From Bordetella parapertussis (GTDB lineage: Bacteria; Pseudomonadota; Gammaproteobacteria; Burkholderiales; Burkholderiaceae_B): a DNA stretch of 58,188 bases. A program made the position numbers and the translations under genes. Shown in pieces: positions 29,654 to 38,652 of this stretch. Each line of letters begins with the position of its first letter. Position 1 is the stretch's first letter. The notes beneath the pieces were generated by a model. That model was given only the letters and a program-made list of their open reading frames with translations. It had not been told where the DNA came from and made no database searches. The stretch lies in NCBI GenBank assembly GCA_945911685.1, contig CAMEAW010000005.1, forward strand, positions 1-58,188, read 5' to 3'.

Positions 29654-30912
29654 GTGCTGTAGAAAACAACAATGCAGTTGTTCTGTTTGATGAACTGAAC
29701 TGTGCAAATGGCACGCGGATTGGGGTCGCGACATTGAACGCGCCTAAAACCCTTAATGGCTTGTCACTCGAAATGACGCGTTTGCTGGCAACGCAGATTG
29801 AAGTCTGGGCAAAAGATCCTGCGATCGCGTTGCTGATTCTTAAGGGTGCCGGCGATAAGGCGTTTTGTGCGGGGGGTGATCTGCACGCGCTACACCACAG
29901 TATGGTGAGCAACCTCGGCAAAGCTGCGATCGACAACACACACGCCGGTACGTTTTTTGCAGAAGAGTACGCGCTAGACTACCGCCTGCATACGTTTCCT
30001 AAACCGATTGTGGTTTGGGGCGATGGTATCGTGATGGGTGGCGGTATGGGGTTGATGATGGGTGCCAGTCACCGCGTTGTGACCGAGACTTCGCGCTTGG
30101 CGATGCCAGAGATCTCGATTGGTTTGTTTCCCGATGTGGGGGGCACATGGATGTTAAATCGCTTGCCTGGCAAAACCGGTTTGTTTCTCGGTTTGACCGG
30201 TGCGCAGATCGGTGCCGCCGATGCTTTGTTTGCCGGGATGGCGGATTACCATTTGACGCGTGACACGTGGCCGCTGTTGCTTGAACAACTGACCAAACAA
30301 GCTTGGTATGCGAACGCGGCTCAAGCAAACGGTAAAAATGATGTCCAGGCCGACAATCAAAGCGGTGTCCAAGCCAAGGGTCAAAACGATGTCTGCGCAA
30401 ACGGTCAAAACGATGTTCAAGCAGCGGGTAAAAACGAGGCCTTGCTAGATGAGGTGCTCGCGCGCTTGGCGACTGACCCTGCCGTGGCAATGGGGCCTTT
30501 GCAGCAACACTTATCTTTGATTCACGCGTGCTGCGTGGGCTCAGACCTTAATAAAATCGTAGCGGCCTTAATGGCTCTCACCGAGCACTCTGACCCTTGG
30601 TTACAGCGTGCTGCAAAAACGCTTGGCGCGGGTTCACCCGGCTCGGCTCGCTTAACGTATACCTTGCTCAAACGGGTCAAGCACTTGTCGCTAGCTGATG
30701 CCTACCGCTTCGAGTGGGTCGCCGGTTTGATATGCGCCTCGCATGGCGATTTTGCCGAGGGGATTCGGGCGCTCTTAATTGACAAAGATAAACAACCGAA
30801 ATGGAACCCCGCGACGCTTAACGAGGCCACTGAAGCGTGGGTAGAAAAATTCTTTACGCTACCGTTTCTCGCTGAGCAGCATCCCTTGTATCGCCTGGGT
30901 CTGAATAATTAG
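29650..30912 (+). CDS. 3-hydroxyisobutyryl-CoA hydrolase-like crotonase with repeat insertion
   Basis: Crotonase-fold enzyme predicted to hydrolyse 3-hydroxyisobutyryl-CoA in valine breakdown. 420 residues. Core motifs: GDKAFCAGGDLHALHH (oxyanion region), GDGIVMGGGMGLM, and PEISIGLFPDVGGTWML, matching the hydrolase-type Glu and Asp positions. Compared with the family it carries an inserted low-complexity segment at about residues 227-264, encoded by 24-base repeats (30328-30441). The four-base overlap with the acyl-CoA dehydrogenase indicates an operon. Confidence 0.87.
   Translation: MSAVENNNAVVLFDELNCANGTRIGVATLNAPKTLNGLSLEMTRLLATQIEVWAKDPAIALLILKGAGDKAFCAGGDLHALHHSMVSNLGKAAIDNTHAGTFFAEEYALDYRLHTFPKPIVVWGDGIVMGGGMGLMMGASHRVVTETSRLAMPEISIGLFPDVGGTWMLNRLPGKTGLFLGLTGAQIGAADALFAGMADYHLTRDTWPLLLEQLTKQAWYANAAQANGKNDVQADNQSGVQAKGQNDVCANGQNDVQAAGKNEALLDEVLARLATDPAVAMGPLQQHLSLIHACCVGSDLNKIVAALMALTEHSDPWLQRAAKTLGAGSPGSARLTYTLLKRVKHLSLADAYRFEWVAGLICASHGDFAEGIRALLIDKDKQPKWNPATLNEATEAWVEKFFTLPFLAEQHPLYRLGLNN
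30328..30441 (+). repeat. In-frame 24-base minisatellite inside the hydrolase gene
   Basis: Four and three-quarter copies of an 8-codon unit (consensus Asn-Gly-Gln-Asn-Asp-Val-Gln-Ala) at 30328, 30352, 30376, 30400 and partial 30424. The second copy is the most diverged. The unit length is a multiple of three, so copy-number changes keep the frame. It falls between helices after the crotonase core and probably forms a surface loop. Confidence 0.9.
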
Positions 30913-30979
30913 GTCGGGTAAAGCTCGAAAAACCACAAACGCAAGAGCGTCTGTCAGTGCTCGGGGGCAGCCCCGGAAT

Positions 30980-32041
30980 TCAAGCGGGCTTGGTCGAGTA
31001 GGGCAGGCTGAGCAATGTGATCGGTGCGCCATCGCGTGCACCTAGGTGCAGCGCGTTGTGTTCGAGCGCGTCAAAGGTTGTTTCAAATAATACGTAGGTG
31101 GTGCCTGCATCGCCAGTTTTGGTTGCGCCTTCGGGGTGTGACTTAACACTTGAGGCGCTGTTAATGACGCGTCCGCAGGCTTGTTCTGAGCCTTGTGCAT
31201 CAAAAATATCGGCTCCAGCGGTTAGGGTCAGTGCTTGATCCGCCTCGATTTTGCCAAAGTGCATACGACGTTTGACCGTACCGCGGTAGTGGCTACGGGC
31301 AACAATTTCTTGGCCGGGATAGCAGCCCTTTGTAAAACTTACGCCCTCGATTAAATCTAGGTTCAATGTTTGGGGGATCAAAAGGTCTTGGGTGGCCGCT
31401 TCGATCCAGGGCAGGCCAGCGGCAATATCCTGACAATGCCATTGCTCTGCGGTGCCCAACACATGAGGTAACTTCAAATCTTGACATAACGCCGCGTTCG
31501 CCTCGCTTGCCAGCCACCACCAGCGTAAGGTCGCAAGACCTGGTTCAGTCGAGGCGGTTGGGGCACAGATCCACAGACCTGTGGCCGTGGCGGCCACCTG
31601 CCAGGCAGACATTGGCAGCGTATGCCCAAGCGCTTGAGTCAATGCGCCAACTTGATGGGCAGCAAGTGAGGCACCGACCGCGCTAGAGGTGCTCGCGCCG
31701 AATTTAACTTTGGCACGCAGCACAAACATACTTAAGCGCTTTAGTACAGAGGCTAAAATGTCTTGTCGCATCAGCCCGATCAGTCCGCCTGCTGGCGCGT
31801 CGGGCAGTGCGGTCATGACCATGGTCGCGAGTAGCCGGCCCTGCGCGGTGCAATAACCTGCGAGCTTGGCCTGCTCTGGGCCTACACTCAAAATATCGTT
31901 CGTAATCTGACCTTGCAAAAACGATAAGGCATCGGCACCCGTGGCTTCAAACAAGGCCAAGTCCTCTAAGGGGTAAATCACCAAAGCCTCAGGCAGGCTA
32001 GCAGCCTTAGGTGTAAGCGGTTGGGTCAGTATGGGGTGCAT
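30980..32041 (-). CDS. ygfZ: YgfZ/GcvT-like folate-binding iron-sulfur cluster repair protein
   Basis: Tetrahydrofolate-dependent protein that helps maintain iron-sulfur enzymes such as MiaB. 353 residues from ATG 32041 (a TTG at 32050 is less likely). The signature KGCYPGQEIVARSHYRG with its essential Cys is intact near residue 235. Divergent from mltG and convergent with the hydrolase gene; a small GGGG-CAG-CCCC hairpin lies near its 3' end (about 30960-30980). Confidence 0.93.
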   Translation of the reverse strand: MHPILTQPLTPKAASLPEALVIYPLEDLALFEATGADALSFLQGQITNDILSVGPEQAKLAGYCTAQGRLLATMVMTALPDAPAGGLIGLMRQDILASVLKRLSMFVLRAKVKFGASTSSAVGASLAAHQVGALTQALGHTLPMSAWQVAATATGLWICAPTASTEPGLATLRWWWLASEANAALCQDLKLPHVLGTAEQWHCQDIAAGLPWIEAATQDLLIPQTLNLDLIEGVSFTKGCYPGQEIVARSHYRGTVKRRMHFGKIEADQALTLTAGADIFDAQGSEQACGRVINSASSVKSHPEGATKTGDAGTTYVLFETTFDALEHNALHLGARDGAPITLLSLPYSTKPA

Positions 32042-32096
32042 AGGTCTCAATCATTCGTTTTTGAATCGCCGTGTTACATATTAAACTGTCGTACCT

Positions 32097-33113
32097 ATGA
32101 ATGCCTTGAATAAACTTCTGCTTTATCTGGTTTTGCCCCTGATCCTGTTGGTGGGTGGGGCGGCGACGACTGCCTACGTCTGGGTGAATGGCGCACTCAC
32201 GCTGCCGACTGAACGGGTAGATATCCTGGTGCCGCCTGGCGCGACACCTTCAAGCATCGCACAATTAATCAATCAAGCCGGAGTCCCTCTGAACGCTCAG
32301 GCGTTCGTTGTGCTCGCGCGCTTAGGTGAGCTCGATACCAAAATTAAAGCAGGAGGCTATCAACTGGTCCACGGGGATAGCCCCCGTACGGTGCTGCGTC
32401 GCATGGCGCTTGGTGATGTGACGGCTCGGCAAATTACCTTCGTTGAAGGCTGGAATCTGCGCCAGATTCGGTCTGCATTGGCTCAGCATCCTGATATTAA
32501 ACAAACGCTTGGGCAAGTCAGCGATGCTGATTTACTCAAGCGTGTCAATCCACAAGGGCAAGCTAGCTCGCTAGAGGGATTATTTTTTCCGGATACATAT
32601 ATATTTTCAATTGGCACCACAGATGTCGAGTTGCTAGAACGCGCCGCCCGAACCCAGCAAAAAATCTTAGAGCGTGCCTGGGCGAATCGAGCGCCAAACA
32701 ACGTCTTGAAAACTCCCTACGAGGCGTTGATCTTAGCCTCAATTGTTGAGAAAGAGACGGGTCAAGCGGCCGACCGGGCGCGCATTGCGGGGGTATTTAG
32801 TAACCGGCTGCGTATCAATATGTTGTTGCAAACGGACCCGACCGTGATTTACGGACTGGGCGAAAGTTATAGCGGCAAATTGCGTAAGCAAGACCTCACG
32901 ACCGACACACCCTACAACACCTACACCCGCCTGGGCCTACCGCCCGGCCCAATTGCTAGCAGTGGTCGTGCCGCCCTTGCCGCCGCGCTGAACCCCGAAA
33001 AACATAATTATTTGTACTTCGTTTCAAAAGGGGATGGCAGCAGCGCCTTTGCGGTCACGCTTCCTGAACACAATAAAAATGTGGCGATCTACATTTTGGG
33101 TCGCAAGCCTTGA
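32097..33113 (+). CDS. mltG: Endolytic murein transglycosylase MltG (YceG-like)
   Basis: Inner-membrane enzyme that cuts nascent glycan strands and ends their polymerisation. 338 residues: one N-terminal membrane segment (about 7-28), a LysM-like region, then the YceG domain with [11 protein letters not shown], the catalytic Glu in [11 protein letters not shown], and [13 protein letters not shown] and [14 protein letters not shown]. Stop overlaps the tmk start by four bases; mltG-tmk-holB-tatD is a common proteobacterial order. Confidence 0.96.
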   Translation: MNALNKLLLYLVLPLILLVGGAATTAYVWVNGALTLPTERVDILVPPGATPSSIAQLINQAGVPLNAQAFVVLARLGELDTKIKAGGYQLVHGDSPRTVLRRMALGDVTARQITFVEGWNLRQIRSALAQHPDIKQTLGQVSDADLLKRVNPQGQASSLEGLFFPDTYIFSIGTTDVELLERAARTQQKILERAWANRAPNNVLKTPYEALILASIVEKETGQAADRARIAGVFSNRLRINMLLQTDPTVIYGLGESYSGKLRKQDLTTDTPYNTYTRLGLPPGPIASSGRAALAAALNPEKHNYLYFVSKGDGSSAFAVTLPEHNKNVAIYILGRKP

Positions 33114-33748
33114 ACAAACAGTCACGCGGGCTATTTTTAACCCTAGAGGGCGTCGATGGTGCCGGCAAAAGCACGCACGTGCAATGGTTAGTCGATCAAT
33201 TGACTGAGCGGGGTGTGCAAGTCGTTTGTACCCGCGAACCGGGTGGTACCGAGCTCGGCGAAAAGCTGCGTGCGCTCTTGCTGCACCAATCCATGAGTCT
33301 TGAGTGTGAAACCTTGCTCATGTTTGCCGCGCGCGCCGAGCATCTTAAGCTTGTGATTGAGCCGGCCCTGAGCGCGGGGCAATGGGTGGTGTGCGATCGG
33401 TTTACCGACGCCACCTTTGCCTATCAAGGCGGCGGCCGCGAACTTGGCGTCGAGCGTATTGCCGCGCTTGAACATTGGGTGCACCCCGACTTACAACCTG
33501 ATTGCACCTGGCTATTTGATGTGCCACTCGCCGTTGCGCGCGAGCGGCTCGATCGTACGCGCGAACAAGATCGCTTTGAGCAAGAGGCGGATGCCTTCTT
33601 CGAACGCACTCGCGCCGTTTATCTTGCCCGGGCTCAACAACACGGCGCGCGTATCCAGCGCATTGACGCGACGCAAACCATTGAACAGATCCGTCAGCAC
33701 TTGTCGCAACAATTAGATCAGCTTGTCACCATGAGAGGCCTCGCATGA
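33110..33748 (+). CDS. tmk: Thymidylate kinase
   Basis: Phosphorylates dTMP to dTDP. 212 residues from TTG 33110, coupled to the mltG stop (TTGA). P-loop [12 protein letters not shown] near residue 14, the DR motif [17 protein letters not shown] near 92-108, and [12 protein letters not shown] before the lid ([11 protein letters not shown]). The next gene, holB, follows after a short gap that contains a duplicate-looking start region. Confidence 0.96.
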   Translation: MNKQSRGLFLTLEGVDGAGKSTHVQWLVDQLTERGVQVVCTREPGGTELGEKLRALLLHQSMSLECETLLMFAARAEHLKLVIEPALSAGQWVVCDRFTDATFAYQGGGRELGVERIAALEHWVHPDLQPDCTWLFDVPLAVARERLDRTREQDRFEQEADAFFERTRAVYLARAQQHGARIQRIDATQTIEQIRQHLSQQLDQLVTMRGLA

Positions 33749-33788
33749 GCGCCGCTCAATTGCAGATCGTAACGAAGTGGCGCCCCAT

Positions 33789-34868
33789 ATGATTACCGCT
33801 CAATTCTTTCCGTGGCAGCTCGAAGTGGCGCAACAGTGGCTTGGGCAGCGCGAGCGCTTTGCCCATGCTTGGTTGGTACACGGGCTGGCTGGTATCGGTA
33901 AACGTGAGTTTGTCTTCGCGGCCGCGGCTGCGCTGATGTGCGAGTCACCTGTCAACGGCCTGGCCTGCGGTCAGTGTCTGGCCTGCGGCTGGGTTGCCAA
34001 AGGACATCACCCTGACCTCAAGCGTATTCGTCCCGAGGTCATTGCACTCGAAGAGGGGGCTGACCAAGACGATGAAGATGGCGCCGAGAGCGCGCCAGCT
34101 GCTGAGGCGACGGGTTCTTCTAAGCGCGCGCCCTCAAAAGACATTCGTGTAGACCAGATTCGTAATCTTGCGCCTTGGTTTAATAACGCCACACACCGCT
34201 CAGGCTTTAGAGTGGCGCTGATCTACCCAGCTGAGGCGCTGACACATATTTCAGGTAATGCTTTACTTAAAGTGCTTGAAGAACCGCCTCCGGCCACGAT
34301 CTTTTTATTGGTGGCTGATGCACCCGATCGCCTACTGCCAACACTGTTGTCGCGTTGCAGACGGCTGCCTTTGGCCACGCCCTCGGCCGCCATTGCGCAA
34401 GCTTGGTTGGCCGAGCAAAAAGTCACCAACGCTGCAGCCTGGTTAGCCGCCTCAGGAGGGGCGCCGGTCCTGGCCAAAAAAATGGCCGAAACACAACCGC
34501 AACCTTGCCCTGAATGGCTTGCCACCTTTGTGACGAGTCTAGAAAAAGGGACGGGGATGAATGTTGGTCAGCTGGCAGACACGATTTCAAAAGAGCCCGC
34601 CAGTCAGTGGATTGAGCTGTTGCAGCGTCTTGTGATCGATATGAACCTCAAAGCGCATGGCCTAGAGATTCGGTATTTCCCGGCGTTGCACAAGTCGTTG
34701 GCTGTGCTGTGCGCGCAGCTGGCGGTCGCACAACTCAGCGAACTAGCCGACTGGCTTAACCAACAGCGGCGGGTCGCAGGCCACACCTTGAATGGAAAGC
34801 TCTTTGCCCATGCGGTGTTGCAGCGTATTGCTGCGGCGTGCCAACCCACTCGGGCGCTAGCGCGTTAA
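33789..34868 (+). CDS. holB: DNA polymerase III delta' subunit
   Basis: Clamp-loader subunit of the replicative polymerase. About 359 residues from ATG 33789 (GTG 33777 is an alternative). The non-hydrolytic P-loop variant GLAGIGKREF is near residue 37, the zinc-binding Cys set lies in CGQCLACGW, and the SRC-finger region TLLSRCRRLPL and NALLKVLEEPP are typical. An acidic insert (EEGADQDDEDGAESAP) occurs near residue 85. A 15-codon reading frame at 33745 begins like holB but is out of frame; it may be a duplicated start region. Confidence 0.93.
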   Translation: MITAQFFPWQLEVAQQWLGQRERFAHAWLVHGLAGIGKREFVFAAAAALMCESPVNGLACGQCLACGWVAKGHHPDLKRIRPEVIALEEGADQDDEDGAESAPAAEATGSSKRAPSKDIRVDQIRNLAPWFNNATHRSGFRVALIYPAEALTHISGNALLKVLEEPPPATIFLLVADAPDRLLPTLLSRCRRLPLATPSAAIAQAWLAEQKVTNAAAWLAASGGAPVLAKKMAETQPQPCPEWLATFVTSLEKGTGMNVGQLADTISKEPASQWIELLQRLVIDMNLKAHGLEIRYFPALHKSLAVLCAQLAVAQLSELADWLNQQRRVAGHTLNGKLFAHAVLQRIAAACQPTRALAR

Positions 34869-34887
34869 CCAAGAACTTCAAGTTTGC

Positions 34888-35041
34888 ATGTTCGCTGCAT
34901 CACTTTGTGGCGTTGATTTTCAAAAAATATTTTCAGATTTGTATGTTTGTCGCTTCACACTGTGGCGTTGATTTTCAAAAAAAGGCTGTCAGATTTGTAT
35001 GTTCGTTGATTCACATTGTCACGTTGATTTTCCGAAGCTCG
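34888..35041 (+). repeat. Three tandem copies of the tatD start region
   Basis: Units of 55-56 bases begin with ATG at 34888, 34943 and 34999. All share CGTTGATTTT at the same place, and the first two share GTGGCGTTGATTTTCAAAAA. Translated, each starts Met-Phe and carries Ser-x-Cys-x-Val-Asp-Phe, but only the third retains the HxH metal ligands and continues into TatD. The upstream copies hit stops or wander out of frame. Confidence 0.93.
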
Positions 35042-35766
35042 TTGAGCAAATGCCTGATATTTTGCAGCGGATGCAAACCAATCAGGTGTCACATGCTCTG
35101 TGCGTGAGCGTCAATCTGCCCGATTGGCCTGCTTTAATTTCCTTGGTTGAGCGGCACGAGCCACTTTGGGCGTCGGTGGGCGTGCACCCAGATTACGAAG
35201 ATACGATCGAGCCAAGCGTAGAAGAGCTGGTAGCCCGCAGTAATCACCCTCGAGTGGTTGCGATTGGCGAAACTGGACTCGATTATTTTCGACTGACTGG
35301 CGACCTTGAGTGGCAGCGTGAACGCTTTAGATGCCACATTCGAGCGGCGAGACAGTGTGGGCTGCCCTTGATTATCCATACGCGCTCGGCCTCAGAGGAT
35401 ACGCTGCGCTTAATGCGCGAAGAGGGTGCGGGCGAGGTTGGCGGCGTGATGCATTGTTTTACCGAGTCATGGGAAGTTGCTCAAGCGGCGATGGAGATGA
35501 ATTTTTATATCTCTTTTTCAGGAATTGTCACATTCAAGACTGCCGTGGCATTGCAAGAGGTTGCCAAGCAAATGCCTTTGGACAGGATTTTGATTGAGAC
35601 TGATTCGCCTTATTTAGCACCAGTACCGTTTCGTGGAAAATTAAACGATCCGTCTAAAGTTATTCATGTTGCCGAAAAAATCGCTGAGCTTAGAGGATGC
35701 TCATTAAAAGAAGTTGAATTAGCATCCACAGAAAATTTTTTCAAATTATTCAATAAGATAAGTTAG
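34999..35766 (+). CDS. tatD: TatD family metal-dependent DNase
   Basis: TIM-barrel metallohydrolase of the TatD/YcfH group, in this position usually the ycfH-type. 255 residues. N-terminal MFVDSHCHVDF gives the HxH ligands; VVAIGETGLDYF has the bridging Glu; PLIIHTRSA and MHCFTESWE carry His ligands, and LIETDSPYLAPVPFRG the Asp. The start is preceded by two decayed copies of itself. Base composition turns markedly A/T-rich in the last ~40 codons. Confidence 0.93.
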   Translation: MFVDSHCHVDFPKLVEQMPDILQRMQTNQVSHALCVSVNLPDWPALISLVERHEPLWASVGVHPDYEDTIEPSVEELVARSNHPRVVAIGETGLDYFRLTGDLEWQRERFRCHIRAARQCGLPLIIHTRSASEDTLRLMREEGAGEVGGVMHCFTESWEVAQAAMEMNFYISFSGIVTFKTAVALQEVAKQMPLDRILIETDSPYLAPVPFRGKLNDPSKVIHVAEKIAELRGCSLKEVELASTENFFKLFNKIS

Positions 35767-35993
35767 TTTTATAATGTGTTTTATGGTATTAGTAGCGCTT
35801 AAGTTTTTGTCAATTAAAAATATATAAAAAGTGTTTTACTTCAAGTGATTACTGTATTTAATTAATGTCGTATATATCTTGTTATTTATCAAATATTTAA
35901 CAGTTAAAGTAAATTCTATATCAGTCAAATATTTTCATATATAAAATTAAATTTATCCGGATATTAAACCTTAATTTATTATCTTTTATTTTT
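35767..35993. other. Strongly A/T-rich intergenic region
   Basis: 227 bases made almost entirely of A and T, in sharp contrast to the surrounding sequence. It contains many ATATAT and TTAATT words but no convincing gene or terminator. It leads directly into the ankyrin gene without a clear ribosome-binding site. The bias already starts inside tatD (from about 35640). Confidence 0.8.
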
Positions 35994-36677
35994 ATGCAAA
36001 CTATCATCTGCAAAGCCCGTCGTGTTTTCGTTGGCTTAGTACTCACCGCTTTGAGTAGCTGCTTGGTTTTGACTTCGCCCGCAATTGCGGCCAACGTTAA
36101 GGATTACTGGGTGTATGTTGCCAACGATAATGTTGCCGACGTAAAAGCCTTACTAGCGTCTGGTTTCGATCCCAATACGCGTAGCCCTAACCAACAGACG
36201 GGCTTGATTCAGTCTACCCGCGATGGTGCCTGGCAGGTCTTTGACGCTCTACTGGCTGCGCCAAAAATTAACGTGAATATGTCAAACCAGTACAACGAGA
36301 CTCCACTCATGTACGTCGCGCTCATTGGTGACGTACCACGCGTTAAGGCCTTAATTAACAAAGGTGCGCAGGTCAATAAAGAGGGCTGGACCCCACTGCA
36401 CTATGCGGCTGTCAAAGCGCGCGCTGAAGTTGCTAAGTTTTTGCTCGAAAAAGGTGCTTTGCCCAACGAGCTAACACCAGACGGTGATACGGCTCTGATC
36501 CTCGCTGTTCGGGCTGATAGCGTTGAAACCGTTCAGGTTTTGATTAATGGAGGCGCCGATCCAAGTCGGTCAAACCTCAAAGCGCAAGACGCGATTGACG
36601 TGGCCCGCTCGCGCGGTAAAGAAGAGTTGGCCAAGGCACTTGAAAAGATCGTGGCAAATCGTAAAGCAAAGCCCTGA
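35994..36677 (+). CDS. Exported ankyrin-repeat protein
   Basis: Predicted periplasmic protein of 227 residues. A signal peptide (to about residue 34, ending TSPAIAA) is followed by four or five ankyrin repeats, clearest in TPLMYVALIGDVPRVKALIN, GWTPLHYAAVKARAEVAKFL and TALILAVRADSVETVQVLIN. Such repeats bind other proteins; no catalytic domain is seen. In related bacteria a protein of this type is often encoded near catalase or peroxidase genes, but its partner is unknown here. No ribosome-binding site is obvious in the A/T-rich leader. Confidence 0.87.
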   Translation: MQTIICKARRVFVGLVLTALSSCLVLTSPAIAANVKDYWVYVANDNVADVKALLASGFDPNTRSPNQQTGLIQSTRDGAWQVFDALLAAPKINVNMSNQYNETPLMYVALIGDVPRVKALINKGAQVNKEGWTPLHYAAVKARAEVAKFLLEKGALPNELTPDGDTALILAVRADSVETVQVLINGGADPSRSNLKAQDAIDVARSRGKEELAKALEKIVANRKAKP

Positions 36678-36784
36678 GCGACTCAAAGCGGACACGATTG
36701 CTCGTCGAGGAAGCTGTTTTCATTGGGATCCAACTAGACGGCGCCTCTTTGGGTGTAGACAAGAGGCCGCTGACGCGCTTGTGC

Positions 36785-37936
36785 TCAGCTTTTAGGCAGT
36801 AGCTCAGGCCGCAAAACACCTTTGAGCTCTCGGTAGGGGATGTAGATCGTGGGCTTGCCAAAAGAGTAGGGTGCCAAGCGATAAGGGTCATAAGTGACCG
36901 CTAGACCATTTTCAAGCAGGGCGATGTTGTCGCTTGGCTCAAAGGGCCACATCTTGTTGTAACCCGCAGGGTCTTCTTTTGCGAGCGGGTTCTTTTTTAA
37001 CCAAAGTGCGTGCTGTTTTTTAAGGGCTTCTTCAAAGGCGGGTGCTTTGCCTGGCAACAGCATCGCTTCAAGGGTCAGGAGTCTGTCGGTTTTAGGTAAC
37101 CAATTCAGATACTGCGTGGTCGAAATCCCGTGTGCACCCCCAGTAAAAATGAAACTGTCGAGCTGTACGACAACAACCTCATCGGACATATATTTTACGC
37201 TTGAGGCGAGTGCAATCTCGTCCCGCGGCTTTGCCGTTTTGAAATAATAGACTTCAAGCTCAGTCAAATCGCGAAACGCTTGGTCGCGGTTGGTCTCAAC
37301 CAGTGCTAAAGAAAGAAGTGTCTGCTCAAGGAAGCCATTAAAGCGGTCGTAACCCGTGAAGGTAAGGCGTTTAAAGTTCAGCACAGGGCATTCAGAGCCT
37401 TTGCAGCCTGGCTTGGTCTTCTTTAAGGTTAAGACTTTTGAGGCAATTTTCTTTTCTGACTGAGCCGCCTCACTCGTGTTGCCCGGGTTTGAAGCGCCCG
37501 TGGCCTCAGTGGCGTTTGCTGAAGCACCCGCCGCGCTTGCACGATTGGGCGCAGTGCTTGGGGCTGTTTCAACCATGACCGCGGTGGCCAGTCGGGTGGA
37601 CGACTGCACCGGAGTAGGGATTGCCACCGGACTCGAAACCGCCACAGGACCAGCAACCGAACTTTGCGCTGCAGTGGGCGCGCTACCACCTGAACCGATT
37701 GAAGGATCTGACACGATATTGGTTGTGGCACCCGAGCCGCTGACGACCACAGACGCTGAGCTTTGATCTGCCGCGGCTTGGGATGAACGGGCTGTGGTAC
37801 GGGCGGGGACTGCCTGCACAGAACTTGGAGGCTCTGCGTTTGCCAGCGTAATGTCTTGCAGCACAATGGGCTTGCTAGAGCAGCCTGCCAGCATGAGTAA
37901 CCCAGCTAAATACACAGCAGCAAGACGGTACGCCAT
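36785..37936 (-). CDS. Lipoprotein with DUF3298 (RsiV-like) C-terminal domain
   Basis: Predicted lipoprotein of 383 residues. The signal peptide has a lipobox LMLAGC with Cys at about residue 19. A Ser/Ala/Thr/Pro-rich linker (about 25-165) precedes a folded domain (about 175-380). The segment VVVQLDSFIFTGGAHGISTT and the C-terminal GLAVTYDPYRLAPYSFG then TIYIPYREL are characteristic of DUF3298/DUF4163 proteins. Relatives bind lysozyme or act on envelope polymers, but no function can be assigned here. Convergent with the ankyrin gene. Confidence 0.8.
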   Translation of the reverse strand: MAYRLAAVYLAGLLMLAGCSSKPIVLQDITLANAEPPSSVQAVPARTTARSSQAAADQSSASVVVSGSGATTNIVSDPSIGSGGSAPTAAQSSVAGPVAVSSPVAIPTPVQSSTRLATAVMVETAPSTAPNRASAAGASANATEATGASNPGNTSEAAQSEKKIASKVLTLKKTKPGCKGSECPVLNFKRLTFTGYDRFNGFLEQTLLSLALVETNRDQAFRDLTELEVYYFKTAKPRDEIALASSVKYMSDEVVVVQLDSFIFTGGAHGISTTQYLNWLPKTDRLLTLEAMLLPGKAPAFEEALKKQHALWLKKNPLAKEDPAGYNKMWPFEPSDNIALLENGLAVTYDPYRLAPYSFGKPTIYIPYRELKGVLRPELLPKS

Positions 37937-37997
37937 GAAATAAACCTTTTTCGTTGTAGTGGCCAGTGTATCGCTGACCGAAGCAAGGTCGAGACGC

Positions 37998-38480
37998 CTA
38001 AAGCGCTAACGCCTGCTCAATGTCTTGCCGAAGCGAATCCGGCGTATCGGTTGGTGCGTAACGTTTGAGCACTTGGCCTTTGCGACCCACTAAGAATTTA
38101 GTGAAATTCCATTTAATGGCTTCAGTACCCAGCAAACCTGGTTTGCTGGACTTCAGCCATTGATAGAAGGGCGCAGCGTTTGCACCATTTACCTCGATTT
38201 TAGCGAACAGTGGAAAAGTAACTTTGTACTGGGTTTCACAAAACTTCAGGATACTGTCCTCGTTGCCAGGTTCTTGGTGACCGAACTGATCACATGGAAA
38301 CCCCATCACAACCAGCCCACGGCTAGCGTACTCTTGGTGCAAGGTTTGTAAGCCTGTGTATTGGCCGGTAAAGCCACATTTTGAGGCAACATTGACCACC
38401 AATAAAACTTTGCCCTCGTAAATGCTGAGGCTCTGTGGTTCGCCTTGGATGGTCGAGACGGTATAAGAAGTCAGGCTCAT
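37998..38480 (-). CDS. Glutathione peroxidase family protein (Cys type)
   Basis: Thiol peroxidase of the GPx fold. 160 residues from ATG 38480. The peroxidatic residue is Cys (ASKCGFTGQYTGL, about residue 36), and the downstream FPCDQFGHQEPG and WNFTKFLVGRKG give the Gln and Trp of the catalytic tetrad. It is a normal Cys enzyme, although this organism seems able to insert selenocysteine. A longer frame to 38516 lacks family sequence. Upstream lies a 28-base tandem repeat. Confidence 0.93.
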   Translation of the reverse strand: MSLTSYTVSTIQGEPQSLSIYEGKVLLVVNVASKCGFTGQYTGLQTLHQEYASRGLVVMGFPCDQFGHQEPGNEDSILKFCETQYKVTFPLFAKIEVNGANAAPFYQWLKSSKPGLLGTEAIKWNFTKFLVGRKGQVLKRYAPTDTPDSLRQDIEQALAL

Positions 38481-38522
38481 ATTTTTAACTTTAAAAAAAA
38501 TGCTACTTGGCAGCAAGGTAAA

Positions 38523-38579
38523 TAAAAAACGGTAACAGGTAGAGCGAAAACTAAAAACGGTAACAGATAGAGCGAAAAC
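38523..38579 (+). repeat. 28-29 base tandem duplication upstream of the glutathione peroxidase gene
   Basis: Two adjacent copies (38523-38551 and 38552-38579) share AAAAACGGTAACAG and TAGAGCGAAAAC, differing by one substitution and one A. They sit between phrB and the peroxidase gene, in the peroxidase promoter region. Confidence 0.88.
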
Positions 38580-38652
38580 GTTGTGTGGTATATGTGTTCA
38601 GGTGGTCTTTATCGGGCTTCTGTGATCTGTGTCGCTAAGCTGGCGAACCTCA

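Noticed and set aside
34888..35107. 89-residue frame upstream of and overlapping tatD as a small gene
   Set aside because: It is built from the duplicated tatD start region and runs out of frame into tatD; it looks like a by-product of the repeats.
37998..38480. Glutathione peroxidase as a third selenoprotein
   Set aside because: The peroxidatic codon encodes Cys (ASKCGF), with no TGA in the frame.
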